From IMG/VR virus record IMGVR_UViG_3300050023_000090, positions 1 through 51,637 of that record: a stretch of DNA of 51,637 nucleotides; one strand, given 5' to 3'. The notes beneath the pieces are model-generated. The model saw nothing but the letters and a program-made list of their open reading frames with translations. It was not told where the DNA came from and did no database searches. This document shows, piece after piece, positions 32,976 through 41,542 of the stretch (the first letter of the stretch is position 1; every line of letters starts with the position of its first letter). The stretch comes from a virus. Made by a program: the position numbers and the translations under genes.

Positions 32976-34854
32976 TCTCCATCCTCCTCAACATCTGTTC
33001 CTGGGCCATGTCCATCATTCGAAACGCGAGTTCTTCCAACTTGACAGGCGGCACGAAGTCCCCCGTCTCGTCCTCCCCGAAGAACTCCAGCATTTTCTCC
33101 ATCAACTTACTTGTGCCAACTATGTAACGAAGCGCGGCCTCCTTGACAGGTTGGGGTAACTGAACTGGAGGTTGCCCCGGTCCGCCTGGCATTCCCCCAT
33201 ACACCTGCATCAGGAGGGGAAGCTGTTCCTTTTTGAACATCGTATATATGGACCACAAGGAGAGGACGTTCTGCCTTCTCGCCTCAAACGTTTGTTCTGC
33301 GTCTGAGGTCCTCACGGAGAAGCGCAACTTTATGGGGATCTCTTCTATCTTGATAGAGAGGGCCTTATCCAAGTCTTTCAGTTGTTGATCGGTAAGGCGG
33401 CCAATCCGCGTCTCGTTCTCCATAACCGTGTCCTTGTTCCACACGAGTTGAAAGACGGTCATCATTCCCAGAGAAGAGTAAGCGTCTTCCATCCCTTCCA
33501 GGATGGAGCCGACCATTCCCGAGGAGGCCCTGATCCTGTTGTTCTGCATCCCGATGGAGTCTCTGGACTTGAGGGTCTGGTCGGCGAAGCCAGCCATCGT
33601 ATCACTCATAAGGGTGGCCTTCTGCAAGTAACCCCATGCATTGCTCTCGGCCTGCAACGAAGAAGGGTAGACTTCTCCCACTTCGAGGGTTTTGAAGTCC
33701 GCGACGTTATCAACAAGAAAAATCCTCCCCGGGCTCATCGTTTCGCGTGCTTTGATGCCTGAGTTTTTTCTCGCAATAAACATCTTCAACGTCGTCATGT
33801 GGACGGCGTTGATACGATTGTTGTGGAGGGCCTCCAATTCGGATTGCATGTGCATCCCGGCATGGCCCACTCCCGCACCGTCAAGACGGAAAGACTTCTT
33901 GATGAAGTTGAACTGCCGCACCATCCTCAAGCCCATGGGATTCACAATGGCCATGACAAGGACGCCGCCCTTGCGTGAATAGATCAGAAGGAGGTCTTCC
34001 CAGAAGCCGTCCTTCGGCGAGAGGTCCCATCTCAGATATACTTCGTAGAAATCCCACACATCCCTCTGGAGAGGGATGCCTTTCGATATCGCATCCGCAT
34101 CAACCTCATGTTCAAGGGGTTCGGTGCGAACATCATCTTTCCAATTCTCATACTCGGTCCACTTCCCCGAAGCGAACCTCTCCTCCACGTCCTGCTCTTC
34201 CAGCTCGATATGCTGGGCGAACCACCTTGCCTTCTGGATGTCCTTGGTGCGCATCCTGTAGAGAGCGTCTTCCCTGGGGAAGACAATCCACTCAGGCCCG
34301 TCATGGAAGACCGCATCGACCTGGGTCCCGTCTTGAAGGGTTACTTTGTGCTTATCGGTTGTCCATGGGATTTTTACAAAGACCGTTCCCAGCGAATCGG
34401 CTTCCTCCTGGATTTCCCTGTCCTTGTCCCGCTTGTTCAGATCGAACTCGGAGTCCGCGAGAAGCTGAAGATAGTACTCAACCGTCTTGGCCACTTCAAT
34501 GTCGTCGTGGTTTTTTTCCTGCAATGCAGTCACGCTCCAAAACGGTTTCTTCGTACCGAAACTGTTTTTGGTCATCCCGAAGACGGTGTTCGTCGCAATC
34601 ATTTGCCCTGGAGGGCACACATTTGAAGAGTCCGGCCAGGGGACATTCTTCTTCTCGAACTCAGGTCGTGCCCACCTCTGCCTGCGGATTATTTTCCATT
34701 CCGCCTCTTCCCCTCCCCGCTCTGATTCGGCGAGGAAGAACTCCTTCTCCAGGAAGGCCACGATCTCGTCGTGCTCCTCCTTCGAGAGGAGGCCGACGAA
34801 CTTCTCTTGCGGTGGCTCTTCTGTCTCGTCTACGTATGTCGTTTCGTCACTCAT
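32782..34854 (-). CDS. portal protein, 690 aa
   Basis: Length and gene order (terminase, peptidase-like, portal, scaffold, capsid) fit a podovirus portal. Features include KPFWSVTALQEKNHDDIEVAK early and a helical stem region with GVGHAGMHMQSELEALHNNR. The last about 65 residues are Pro/Gly/Asn-rich (GLIGQPGMEGGGG), apparently disordered, and also encode the start of the 94-residue gene in another frame. The ATG overlaps the preceding stop as ATGA. Confidence 0.82.
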   Translation of the reverse strand: MSDETTYVDETEEPPQEKFVGLLSKEEHDEIVAFLEKEFFLAESERGGEEAEWKIIRRQRWARPEFEKKNVPWPDSSNVCPPGQMIATNTVFGMTKNSFGTKKPFWSVTALQEKNHDDIEVAKTVEYYLQLLADSEFDLNKRDKDREIQEEADSLGTVFVKIPWTTDKHKVTLQDGTQVDAVFHDGPEWIVFPREDALYRMRTKDIQKARWFAQHIELEEQDVEERFASGKWTEYENWKDDVRTEPLEHEVDADAISKGIPLQRDVWDFYEVYLRWDLSPKDGFWEDLLLIYSRKGGVLVMAIVNPMGLRMVRQFNFIKKSFRLDGAGVGHAGMHMQSELEALHNNRINAVHMTTLKMFIARKNSGIKARETMSPGRIFLVDNVADFKTLEVGEVYPSSLQAESNAWGYLQKATLMSDTMAGFADQTLKSRDSIGMQNNRIRASSGMVGSILEGMEDAYSSLGMMTVFQLVWNKDTVMENETRIGRLTDQQLKDLDKALSIKIEEIPIKLRFSVRTSDAEQTFEARRQNVLSLWSIYTMFKKEQLPLLMQVYGGMPGGPGQPPVQLPQPVKEAALRYIVGTSKLMEKMLEFFGEDETGDFVPPVKLEELAFRMMDMAQEQMLRRMENGQAGSQNGIAPGRPGAPPGLIGQPGMEGGGGTGENNSAPGNTGPQNSQGAPAPLPGTGGFTQF

Positions 34855-35303
34855 CGTTTTCGTCCTTTCAGATGGCCGTTCTTCTTTAGAATAGCATAGA
34901 CTCCATCGAAAACCCTTCCATGAAAATATGCAAGTCTTTCTTCATCGGAAATGTCATCATAGAGTTCGCCTCCATAACGCATATCGAAATGCACTACAAA
35001 TCTTTCATGGGCCATAGCGAGATGGAGACATTCGTGAGCAATAATTTCAAGACAGAGTTGTTCTTCATTAAGAAACATCGTTGCGAAATGCGAAGAGAAC
35101 CACTTTCGGTCATCCATCGCTGGGTACTCATGGATTTGTGTCCCTTGTACAAGCCCCGCAGTATGGGCGTCATGCTCGATTTTCATTCCGTGCTTATCTG
35201 AGTAGAGTTCGACGTATTTATTCATTCCCTTCTGAGTGGAAAGAATAATCAGATCAAAGTATTCAGAACGAGAAGGGTCGGTTTTTATTCTATATTTTTT
35301 CAC
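34851..35303 (-). CDS. HExxH metallopeptidase-like protein, 150 aa
   Basis: IIAHECLHLAMAHERF contains the zinc-binding HExxH. A second histidine seven residues further on and acidic residues in DISDEERLAYFHGRVFD may complete the site. The length suits a minimal zincin or SprT-like domain. Lying between terminase and portal it may process head proteins, but no cleavage site is visible. GTG start at 35303. Confidence 0.65.
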   Translation of the reverse strand: MKKYRIKTDPSRSEYFDLIILSTQKGMNKYVELYSDKHGMKIEHDAHTAGLVQGTQIHEYPAMDDRKWFSSHFATMFLNEEQLCLEIIAHECLHLAMAHERFVVHFDMRYGGELYDDISDEERLAYFHGRVFDGVYAILKKNGHLKGRKR

Positions 35304-35306
35304 TTT

Positions 35307-37058
35307 TTACATCCCCGTCACTTTACATCGTGTCGGATCGCTTCGATAGAGTTCTTCTTCGAACTCGTCCGCGTCCATCTCCTCTTGGGAAGACGGAACC
35401 GTCAGGTCGGTCAAGCCTTTTTCGAAAGCGTCCAAGGCGTCCATCTTGAACTCGTTATTCGGGAATAACATTCTCTCTTCCTCAAAATCTTTTTCCTCCC
35501 CCTCCACGACCCAGACGAGGCCACGCATCAGGGAACGACCTACATTTGTCCTGATGCGGGCTGTCTTGTCTCCCTTGGCAGGGATGGGAACCGGATTGAT
35601 GTAGTAGCCGCGAGTTCTGCGTTCCTTCTCAAGGAGCGGGGCAATGATCGTCTGCATCGCATTGCTTTCGACGCCGACCTTCGAGATAAGACCGTCGAAC
35701 TTCTTACAGCCCTCGAAGATGTAGTCGAAGACCGTCTCGATGGTGAAATACCCGACTCGCGCCCAAATGAGGACGGCCCTCTCCTGCGAGTCGAGCCCTA
35801 TAATTTCGATGGCGGTCTTTGATGCCTTCGCGGAGATGCCCCGATTCGTTCCCGCGGGATCCACGTACATCCCGATGGCGAGCGATCCGAGGCGCGTCAG
35901 CGTAATGGGGAGGTCGTCTTCCCAGTTGGAAAGTTCGTTGTCGGCAAGCTGACTCCACCGGATGAAGTACTCGCCCCGCTTGGGGGACCACATCAAGCCG
36001 CAGCGTTTCGTCTCCAGCTTGTAGAACTCGGAGACGGCGGGATCGTGGGCCTTGTTCGCATACTGGGTGATCGCGGTCCACGGGTCATCCTGGAGGAGCT
36101 TGGCATAGGTGGCCTTGTTCATGACCTCCGGGAAGACTTCGATTCCGTCTTCTTCCCATGAGCGATAATAAACGGTCCACACTCCCGTCTGGGAGACAGC
36201 GAACTCAGGCGTCAGGAAGCCCTCAATCTTCTTTGCATCGTTCATGATCGCCGAGTGAACATCGTCGGCGCCATAAAAAGTGCCGCGAAGATTTATTCTG
36301 GAGTTCAGATCAACGAGAAGAGTCGTGGCGTTCGTCGCGAACCACTTCTTCTTTTGCATCATCGAAGCGTTGCTTCTATGCTGGGCATCCACGTCTTCAA
36401 GGCCATGGATATCGTCGATGTCCAGGAGGTCAACGTGGACACCTTCAGAGGCGCCGGTGGCACCCCCCGCAGAGATCGTAGGCTCCGCGTAGTTGCGAGT
36501 CCTGTTAGGGAGGACGAACTCGGATTCGTTCCAGCGAGACGCTGACTTGCCGGGAACATACTCGGGAAAGAGAAGGGCGAACCACCCGTTCGAGTCGAAG
36601 GTTGCTTTGGCCAGGTTCTTGAAGGTGTGGGCTCGCTCAACTATTTCGGAGATAAGGCGGATCCTGATGTTCGGATTGCGGAGGGCCTCCCACGAATCTG
36701 CTCCGTGCCCGCAGACGGTTGACTTATAGGAGGAACGGAAGATGATTTCCGCTGCGCGAGCGCCATCCTTCATGGAGGCTTCGCTCTGCCTGAAGTTCGC
36801 CATGTCGAGATGGAGGGATTCGTTGAGCTTCTCGTAGGGACCCGAGAAGGCGGCAACCTGAGTGAGAAAGAAGAAAAGGGAGACGAGGGATGCCTGGCGG
36901 ATGAGGGCGGTCATCATGTCGGAGGCGGAAACCTTCCCGGATTCGAGGTCACTTCTTATTCTTTCGATGAGGAGCCGGGGATTGCGGACATACTTCTTTG
37001 CGAAGAGAGGGGCGTCTTCGTGAGGAAGGATCTCGAACTTCGACTTGGGACTTCTCAA
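35307..37058 (-). CDS. terL: terminase large subunit, 583 aa
   Basis: The DNA-packaging motor. ATPase half: Walker A-like RSSYKST (residues 108-114) followed by helix and strand, and Walker B VDLLDIDD (209-216). Nuclease half: VDPAGTN, VGVESNAMQ and KMDALDAFEKG supply the three acidic motifs of the RNase H-like domain. TTG start at 37058 has GGAG six to seven bases upstream. The Walker A is atypical but in the expected place. It follows the small-terminase candidate. Confidence 0.85.
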   Translation of the reverse strand: MRSPKSKFEILPHEDAPLFAKKYVRNPRLLIERIRSDLESGKVSASDMMTALIRQASLVSLFFFLTQVAAFSGPYEKLNESLHLDMANFRQSEASMKDGARAAEIIFRSSYKSTVCGHGADSWEALRNPNIRIRLISEIVERAHTFKNLAKATFDSNGWFALLFPEYVPGKSASRWNESEFVLPNRTRNYAEPTISAGGATGASEGVHVDLLDIDDIHGLEDVDAQHRSNASMMQKKKWFATNATTLLVDLNSRINLRGTFYGADDVHSAIMNDAKKIEGFLTPEFAVSQTGVWTVYYRSWEEDGIEVFPEVMNKATYAKLLQDDPWTAITQYANKAHDPAVSEFYKLETKRCGLMWSPKRGEYFIRWSQLADNELSNWEDDLPITLTRLGSLAIGMYVDPAGTNRGISAKASKTAIEIIGLDSQERAVLIWARVGYFTIETVFDYIFEGCKKFDGLISKVGVESNAMQTIIAPLLEKERRTRGYYINPVPIPAKGDKTARIRTNVGRSLMRGLVWVVEGEEKDFEEERMLFPNNEFKMDALDAFEKGLTDLTVPSSQEEMDADEFEEELYRSDPTRCKVTGM

Positions 37059-37133
37059 TATTTCTCCAGCCGCGGGCCGTGACCTGCTTGGTGGGATGCG
37101 GAAGACCCGGAAGGAAGAAGAGGTTTTTCACTT

Positions 37134-37571
37134 CTAATTTTCCAAGAGGGCTCTGTTGAAGTCATCCACGCTCGCTTCATCTGTTTCGTCGGTTTTCTTT
37201 GAGAGGCTGAGGGAGGGCCACTTAATAGGAGGAAAGCCGAGGATGCGAAACACGTAGGCGAAGGCTTGCCGGGCAAAGGCCTCGGGAATGGCGGAGGCCC
37301 TGCCGCCCGCGTTGGTGATGCCCTTTCGATTGAGGATGTCCTGGGCGGCGGAAAGCTCTTCCCGGGTGACCTCACCTCCCTGGGCGGCACGAGCAAGGGT
37401 GCGGGCCGCATCGGAGACGGCGGCGTCGAGAATGGTGTGCGGAGACTCGACGAGGACGAGAGAATCGTCCTCCATGGAGGTGTCCTGCTCCAAGGCGGGC
37501 TCGGAAAGGGGAGGGAGGGGTTTCTTCCTGGGCTTCCCAGCCCGGATGCGTTTGAGGGCCTTTTTCTTCAC
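37134..37571 (-). CDS. terminase small subunit candidate, 145 aa
   Basis: GTG at 37571 overlaps the stop of the 55-residue gene (GTGA) and is preferred to an in-frame GTG at 37631 lying within it. The basic N-terminus (KKKALKRIRAGKPRKKP) could bind DNA; the middle has the helix TILDAAVSDAARTLARAA and the C-terminus (DEASVDDFNRALLEN) is acidic, as expected of a segment contacting TerL. Assignment relies on position and size. Confidence 0.6.
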   Translation of the reverse strand: MKKKALKRIRAGKPRKKPLPPLSEPALEQDTSMEDDSLVLVESPHTILDAAVSDAARTLARAAQGGEVTREELSAAQDILNRKGITNAGGRASAIPEAFARQAFAYVFRILGFPPIKWPSLSLSKKTDETDEASVDDFNRALLEN

Positions 37572-37735
37572 GAGCGGGGTCCGCCCTTTGTGAACTCGAA
37601 CTGGACGATGTGGTAGGGTTTTCCCATCCACCCGGTCCAGATAGAAAAGATTTTTCTCTTCCCTTGCTTGTGCGTTGTCCAGTACGTGAGGGGGAGGAGC
37701 TGCTTGAGGTACCAGAGAAGTCTTGTTTTGGTCAT
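37568..37735 (-). CDS. small protein at head of late block, 55 aa
   Basis: Begins MTKTRLLWYLKQLLPLTYWT and contains FSIWTGWMGK, patterns I associate with small phage proteins of the LWYLKQLLPL type. First gene of the minus-strand late operon and translationally joined to the small-terminase candidate by GTGA. No strong ribosome site is seen upstream of its ATG. Confidence 0.6.
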   Translation of the reverse strand: MTKTRLLWYLKQLLPLTYWTTHKQGKRKIFSIWTGWMGKPYHIVQFEFTKGGPRS

Positions 37736-37876
37736 CACTTAGAGTATCGGTGCAGGAGAAGGCAATCTTAAAGGTGACACCAAATGGGTGGGAGGGTCGT
37801 CAGGGGATTTGGGGGATTCTCTCTTTTCGCGCGCCCTCGTGTCCAATGGGGGTGGGGCTCTTCGCCTTGCCACGCG

Positions 37877-37885
37877 TGCGATAAT
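37877..37885 (+). promoter_or_regulatory. candidate extended -10 element
   Basis: TGCGATAAT fits an extended -10 (TGn plus hexamer), 57 bases before the ATG at 37942. No good -35 is found 17 bases upstream. The 206-bp gap 37736-37941 separates the divergent late block and this short plus-strand operon and must contain promoters for both; on the minus strand TTGATA with TATTAT 19 bases away is a weak candidate. Confidence 0.35.
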
Positions 37886-37941
37886 AGGTCAAGAGCTGGT
37901 CTTGCTATCAAAGCAGAGTTAATAAGGCAAGGAGTAAAAGA

Positions 37942-38130
37942 ATGACAGAGTATCAGAAGCTATTGAAGGCTGGGGCGCACGTAAGACACGCGCCCCTATT
38001 GCCTCAAATCACGCGCGACTACCTGCGTGCAAGCGCAACCAGGGTCGGCCTTTTCTATGAACCGACTTCACAAGTGGAAAGGAACGTAAAAGAACTACGC
38101 TCTATCGTAGCGGGCAGCAAGAGGGAATGA
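37942..38130 (+). CDS. hypothetical protein, 62 aa
   Basis: ATG after AAGGAG with eight bases between. A small basic helical protein (DYLRASATRVGLFYEPTSQ) ending in KRE. First gene of a two-gene operon next to the putative origin; could be regulatory, but no DNA-binding motif is clear. Confidence 0.6.
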   Translation: MTEYQKLLKAGAHVRHAPLLPQITRDYLRASATRVGLFYEPTSQVERNVKELRSIVAGSKRE

Positions 38131-38285
38131 AAAACATGGATACAACATATAAGGTAATGGCAAACGGATACAAACTTGCCGAGTTCAAAACGCATCAAGA
38201 AGCAAAGCAATACATTCTTGACCATGACGGGAACGATCCGACAAACGTCGAGCAAATGTATATTGTAAAACAATCGCGCGCGTAA
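38127..38285 (+). CDS. hypothetical protein, 52 aa
   Basis: ATGA overlap with the preceding gene. The protein (MKNMDTTYKVMANGYKLAEF at its start) has a strand-helix-strand pattern (FKTHQEAKQYILDHDG, EQMYIVKQ) like small fragment-type phage proteins. Followed 19 bases later by a strong terminator. Confidence 0.6.
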   Translation: MKNMDTTYKVMANGYKLAEFKTHQEAKQYILDHDGNDPTNVEQMYIVKQSRA

Positions 38286-38303
38286 TCGTCGAACACGCGT
38301 TAG

Positions 38304-38329
38304 AAGGCTACAGAAATGTAGCCTTTTTC
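38304..38329 (+). terminator. Rho-independent terminator
   Basis: AAGGCTAC/GTAGCCTT form a perfect eight-base-pair stem with a six-base loop, followed by TTTTTC. It ends the two-gene operon 37942-38285 and shields the origin-like region from transcription. Confidence 0.85.
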
Positions 38330-38380
38330 ATTTCGTCTCGCAGTGGGAAAGAAGTGTGCCAAGTGTTTTTGTTTGCCAGT

Positions 38381-38647
<267 letters not shown>

Positions 38648-38750
38648 TATTTTGATATTTATACACTCCATGCATAACGACTCAAAAAACCATCCATAGA
38701 ATCATACGTCCTCCCCTCTCAAAGTCTCACCTTGCCTCACCTTGACGCAT

Positions 38751-38777
38751 AAAAAACGGCGCCCATTACGGCGCCGT
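38751..38777 (-). terminator. Rho-independent terminator of the minus-strand cluster
   Basis: On the minus strand ACGGCGCC/GGCGCCGT make an eight-base-pair stem with a six-base loop, then six T residues. It follows the stop of the gene at 38800 by 23 bases and ends the 38800-41362 cluster before the origin-like region. Confidence 0.88.
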
Positions 38778-38799
38778 CTCTCTTTCTCTCATTTCTGCC

Positions 38800-39216
38800 C
38801 TATTTGCAGAAGCATGCCTCACTCATCTTGCACGGCTGCATCATGCTCCCGATGTTTCCGTCAATCCAATTGCCGTGCCTCGCATCAATCCATCCGTCTC
38901 CACTGTCTCTCTTATAGAATGAAGAAAAGATACGCGCATCCGGCTCCACCTTGAATAGTTCCTCGAAAAAGTATCCGTGTACGTGCCAACACGCAGCTGC
39001 AATCTTTCTATCACTATGCCAGCTATGCCGTACTCCCGGCGCCGCTATCCGGTCTTTTCCTTTTCCGAGTGCCGTCTCTTTTACCGTCAAAGTAAAGAGG
39101 AATCCTTTCCCCTTTTTCTCGAATCGCTTGAATACGATGTTCCCCTCGAAACGATCTCGATTGATAACGGCAAGCGCCGTTTCCATAGCTGTCTCTGTTA
39201 TGTTCCTTGCAATCAT
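38800..39216 (-). CDS. hypothetical protein, 138 aa
   Basis: Starts MIARNITETAMETALAVINR. Contains basic beta segments (NIVFKRFEKKGKGFLFTL) and a C-terminal part with several His, Trp and Cys (GVRHSWHSDRKIAAACWHVHG, and CKMSEACFCK at the end) that may bind metal. ATGA overlap with the gene upstream. No family known to me. Confidence 0.6.
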   Translation of the reverse strand: MIARNITETAMETALAVINRDRFEGNIVFKRFEKKGKGFLFTLTVKETALGKGKDRIAAPGVRHSWHSDRKIAAACWHVHGYFFEELFKVEPDARIFSSFYKRDSGDGWIDARHGNWIDGNIGSMMQPCKMSEACFCK

Positions 39217-39728
39217 TCCGTTACCTCCGTTTCATCGCTTACCCTATACACCGGATACGGCGCTTTTTCCTCATCGAACCAATCATGCCCAAAACAATAC
39301 GCTTTGATTCCTTCCGGGTTCGGAGACATCAGATATCCGGCGCCCGGTGCGCATGGCGAGCAATACGCGCAAAGCGTATAGAATGGGCTTTTCATGATGA
39401 AAATGTCCGGATCATCAGAAGACTGAGAACAGAGATATTCTCCATCGTCCAAGGTAAACGCGATAGCTTCCGTCTCGTCATCTTGAATCTTACCTTCTCC
39501 GTCACAATCCGGGCACGAATCGTCAAGATCGTTTCCATCTTCATCTTGAGAGCACCCGGTCCCCAAACATGTTTCGCACTTCTCAGGCTCCGGGTACTCC
39601 CCTTCACTCGAATCCGCCCATGCTTGCAAAACTTCATTCTGGTTTATTACGCCATAATGAATCCTATTCGATAGGTCGATGTTTGTCGTTCCCATTCCGT
39701 AATCAATTCCGATATAGTCGTCTTTCAT
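39213..39728 (-). CDS. DnaJ-type zinc-finger protein, 171 aa
   Basis: CETCLGTGC and CPDCDGEGK, about 26 residues apart, are the paired CxxCxGxG elements of a DnaJ-like zinc finger. There is no J domain. A large acidic part surrounds it and the C-terminus contains YCSPCAPGAGYL. It may bind unfolded protein or nucleic acid. ATGA overlaps on both sides. Confidence 0.65.
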   Translation of the reverse strand: MKDDYIGIDYGMGTTNIDLSNRIHYGVINQNEVLQAWADSSEGEYPEPEKCETCLGTGCSQDEDGNDLDDSCPDCDGEGKIQDDETEAIAFTLDDGEYLCSQSSDDPDIFIMKSPFYTLCAYCSPCAPGAGYLMSPNPEGIKAYCFGHDWFDEEKAPYPVYRVSDETEVTE

Positions 39729-40009
39729 TCCTTTGTCTCCTTTTCTTTTCTTTCCTTTTCTTGTTCATCCACTTCTATAGCAGAAATGACATCTTCCATA
39801 ATTGCATTAAACTCAGTAGCGTCACAATCTATGTTTGATTTTCCGTCAATCGTAATATCAACAAGATTACCAGAGTAAAACTCGACGAAAACTCTATGAC
39901 CAGATAATTGTGAACATGGCCAATATGCTCCATCTTTATGTGCCCATTTGTAGGTATCATTTGCCGATAACCATACCTTAATAGACTTTCCGAAAGTTTG
40001 CGTTTTCAT
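39725..40009 (-). CDS. hypothetical protein, 94 aa
   Basis: Beta-rich N-terminal half (KSIKVWLSANDTYKWAHKDG, GHRVFVEFYSGNLVDITI) and a charged helical tail ending in KERKEKETKE. Its ATG overlaps the stop of a 13-codon leader, so its translation is probably coupled to it. Confidence 0.6.
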   Translation of the reverse strand: MKTQTFGKSIKVWLSANDTYKWAHKDGAYWPCSQLSGHRVFVEFYSGNLVDITIDGKSNIDCDATEFNAIMEDVISAIEVDEQEKERKEKETKE

Positions 40010-40047
40010 ACGCTTTTCCTTTCATTCCATGCTTCTTTTTTTGTCAT
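40006..40047 (-). CDS. 13-codon coupling peptide MTKKEAWNERKSV
   Basis: ATG at 40047 has GGAGGA immediately upstream at good spacing and overlaps the stop of the 191-residue gene as ATGA. Its own TGA overlaps the ATG of the 94-residue gene. Such a short frame with perfect four-base overlaps on both sides is unlikely by chance. It probably passes ribosomes to the next gene or acts as a leader. Confidence 0.55.
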   Translation of the reverse strand: MTKKEAWNERKSV

Positions 40048-40619
40048 ATCTCCTCCCTTTCCTTTCCCCATATCTCGAAATCGATATAGAATTGACTCAC
40101 GCTAAGATTCCCAAAAACCAGATCATAGGTCGGATACTTTTTCTTATACTCAGCAAGTATCTTGACCGGATCGTCATTCATATGTGCGTGGAAACCATTT
40201 TCAAACGTTCCATTAAGGTTAGTGAAACCTAAAGAAGACAAGTCAAGGAATGCTTTCACACACGTTTTAGGATTGTTAATGCATTCCTTTATATAATCGT
40301 CCGGGCTTTCCTTGACACAATCCCCGCACAGACAAGTACCAGACTTCCCGTCAATCCATGCATACATCGTCCACTGATAACAGTCTCCGGACGTTCTGAA
40401 GTACCTTCCGCATTCCTCGCAGCTTGTCCATTCATCGTTCCATTCCAGCTCGAAACGTTCTTCTAACGCGGAAAGCAATCCTTTTGGGACCGGGTTCCAA
40501 TCTCCGAAAAGAATACTTTCCTTTTCCGTGGAGTACCCCGGCTCGCAATACTCTCCCATATCCCCGTACCACGCATGGAGCTTTTCAAGCCTTGCAAATA
40601 CCCTTTCATATGTTTTCAT
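40044..40619 (-). CDS. cysteine-rich hypothetical protein, 191 aa
   Basis: CEECGRYF and, about 30 residues later, CLCGDCVKE are two knuckles that could form a zinc ribbon. The rest is aromatic-rich (YCEPGYSTEKESILFGDW). The architecture suggests a nucleic-acid- or protein-binding host-takeover factor. No named family recognised. Confidence 0.6.
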   Translation of the reverse strand: MKTYERVFARLEKLHAWYGDMGEYCEPGYSTEKESILFGDWNPVPKGLLSALEERFELEWNDEWTSCEECGRYFRTSGDCYQWTMYAWIDGKSGTCLCGDCVKESPDDYIKECINNPKTCVKAFLDLSSLGFTNLNGTFENGFHAHMNDDPVKILAEYKKKYPTYDLVFGNLSVSQFYIDFEIWGKEREEI

Positions 40620-40622
40620 TCC

Positions 40623-40811
40623 TTAGTCTCCTATCCCCGCAAAGCTCAATTCATGCCTTAATTCCGACAAATGAATAAGGCAATCCGCATTCCTCATTTG
40701 GCCATAATCCTCAATCTGGCCATTCCTTATCATGTACCACGCTCCGGTCTTCCGATCTATGACTACGCGCCCATTCTTTCCTGAGTATGCCTTGAATCGA
40801 TTTTTGCTCAC
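40623..40811 (-). CDS. hypothetical protein, 62 aa
   Basis: GTG start at 40811 in a GTGA overlap and after GGGAG. The sequence SGKNGRVVIDRKTGAWYMIR is a short beta protein with a helical C-terminus. Function unknown. Confidence 0.6.
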   Translation of the reverse strand: MSKNRFKAYSGKNGRVVIDRKTGAWYMIRNGQIEDYGQMRNADCLIHLSELRHELSFAGIGD

Positions 40812-41362
40812 TTCACTACTCCCGGCAAAAGGAATTGCGCATCCTTCTTGTCAAGGTATGCAAGCATGCTCTTTCCTTCCGTCTCGCAATAATCGTGTCC
40901 ATAAAATCCCCAACACGAGTCTATTGTCTCTCCGTCTTTATCTTTTATGACGTATCCCCAAACATCCCCGGTTAGATATTGGTCAAGCGCTTTGCATTCC
41001 CCTTGAATACATTCCATCGCGTTTACTTTCCAATATCGACCGCATTCCTTTTTTGCGGTTTCCTTCTCCACGTACATGAAACCGACCTGGCCGGAATCCC
41101 ATACGTCATTAAAAGGATACCGGTCCCCTCCAAGTGACACACTCTGCCCGGAGTGCTGATATAGATACAATCGAGCGATTATATCTCCCCGTCTCGAATG
41201 TTCCTCATACCATTCTTTTTCCCGGCCGATAATGGATTCCCCTATGAATCCCTGTCTATGCCAGTGCACAATCTTGACGATATGTTCCCAATCGTCCCAT
41301 GGCTCCGGATCGGTATCCTGCTCAATTGTGAGCGTGTACCTTTCCTCAATTTCTGTTTTCAT
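40808..41362 (-). CDS. hypothetical protein, 184 aa
   Basis: The C-terminal half (ECKALDQYLTGDVWGYVIKD, then SCWGFYGHDYCETEGKSML) matches a type of phage and plasmid protein of unknown function that I have seen with the words DQYLTGDV and SCWGFYG. Ends with a helical KDAQFLLPGVVK. GGAGG lies ten bases upstream of the ATG. Confidence 0.65.
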   Translation of the reverse strand: MKTEIEERYTLTIEQDTDPEPWDDWEHIVKIVHWHRQGFIGESIIGREKEWYEEHSRRGDIIARLYLYQHSGQSVSLGGDRYPFNDVWDSGQVGFMYVEKETAKKECGRYWKVNAMECIQGECKALDQYLTGDVWGYVIKDKDGETIDSCWGFYGHDYCETEGKSMLAYLDKKDAQFLLPGVVK

Positions 41363-41466
41363 TCTTTCGTACCTCCACCGTCAGGATACCACGCCCATGC
41401 AACACCAGGAGGCCACTCGCGCCGCGCTCCCTCCTCAACTCCCCGCTTTCGAGCTTCTACCCGCAT
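41359..41466 (-). CDS. possible 35-aa protein upstream of the cluster
   Basis: ATG 41466 has GGAG seven to eight bases upstream, and the TGA overlaps the ATG of the next gene as ATGA. The product ends REWPPGVAWAWYPDGGGTKE. The frame is open further upstream, but that part has unlikely composition and runs across the oppositely oriented P1 promoter. The overlap is the main support. Confidence 0.4.
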   Translation of the reverse strand: MRVEARKRGVEEGARREWPPGVAWAWYPDGGGTKE

Positions 41467-41507
41467 CGGGCTCGCTCCGCTCGGTCTTCCCTCTCGAAAT
41501 AAGCAGC

Positions 41508-41536
41508 TTGCACTCTCTCCCAAAATGTGATACAAT
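41508..41536 (+). promoter_or_regulatory. sigma70-type promoter P1
   Basis: TTGCAC (41508-41513), a 17-base spacer and TACAAT (41531-41536), with TGA before the -10 as an extended element. Predicted start is near 41543. A strong terminator follows about 65 bases downstream, so P1 seems to make a short RNA. Confidence 0.8.
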
Positions 41537-41542
41537 TCCTCT

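Noticed and set aside
36949-37131. 60-codon frame between the two terminase genes
   Set aside because: Its second half overlaps terL in another frame and there is no clear ribosome site; the 75-bp gap is better read as a leader.
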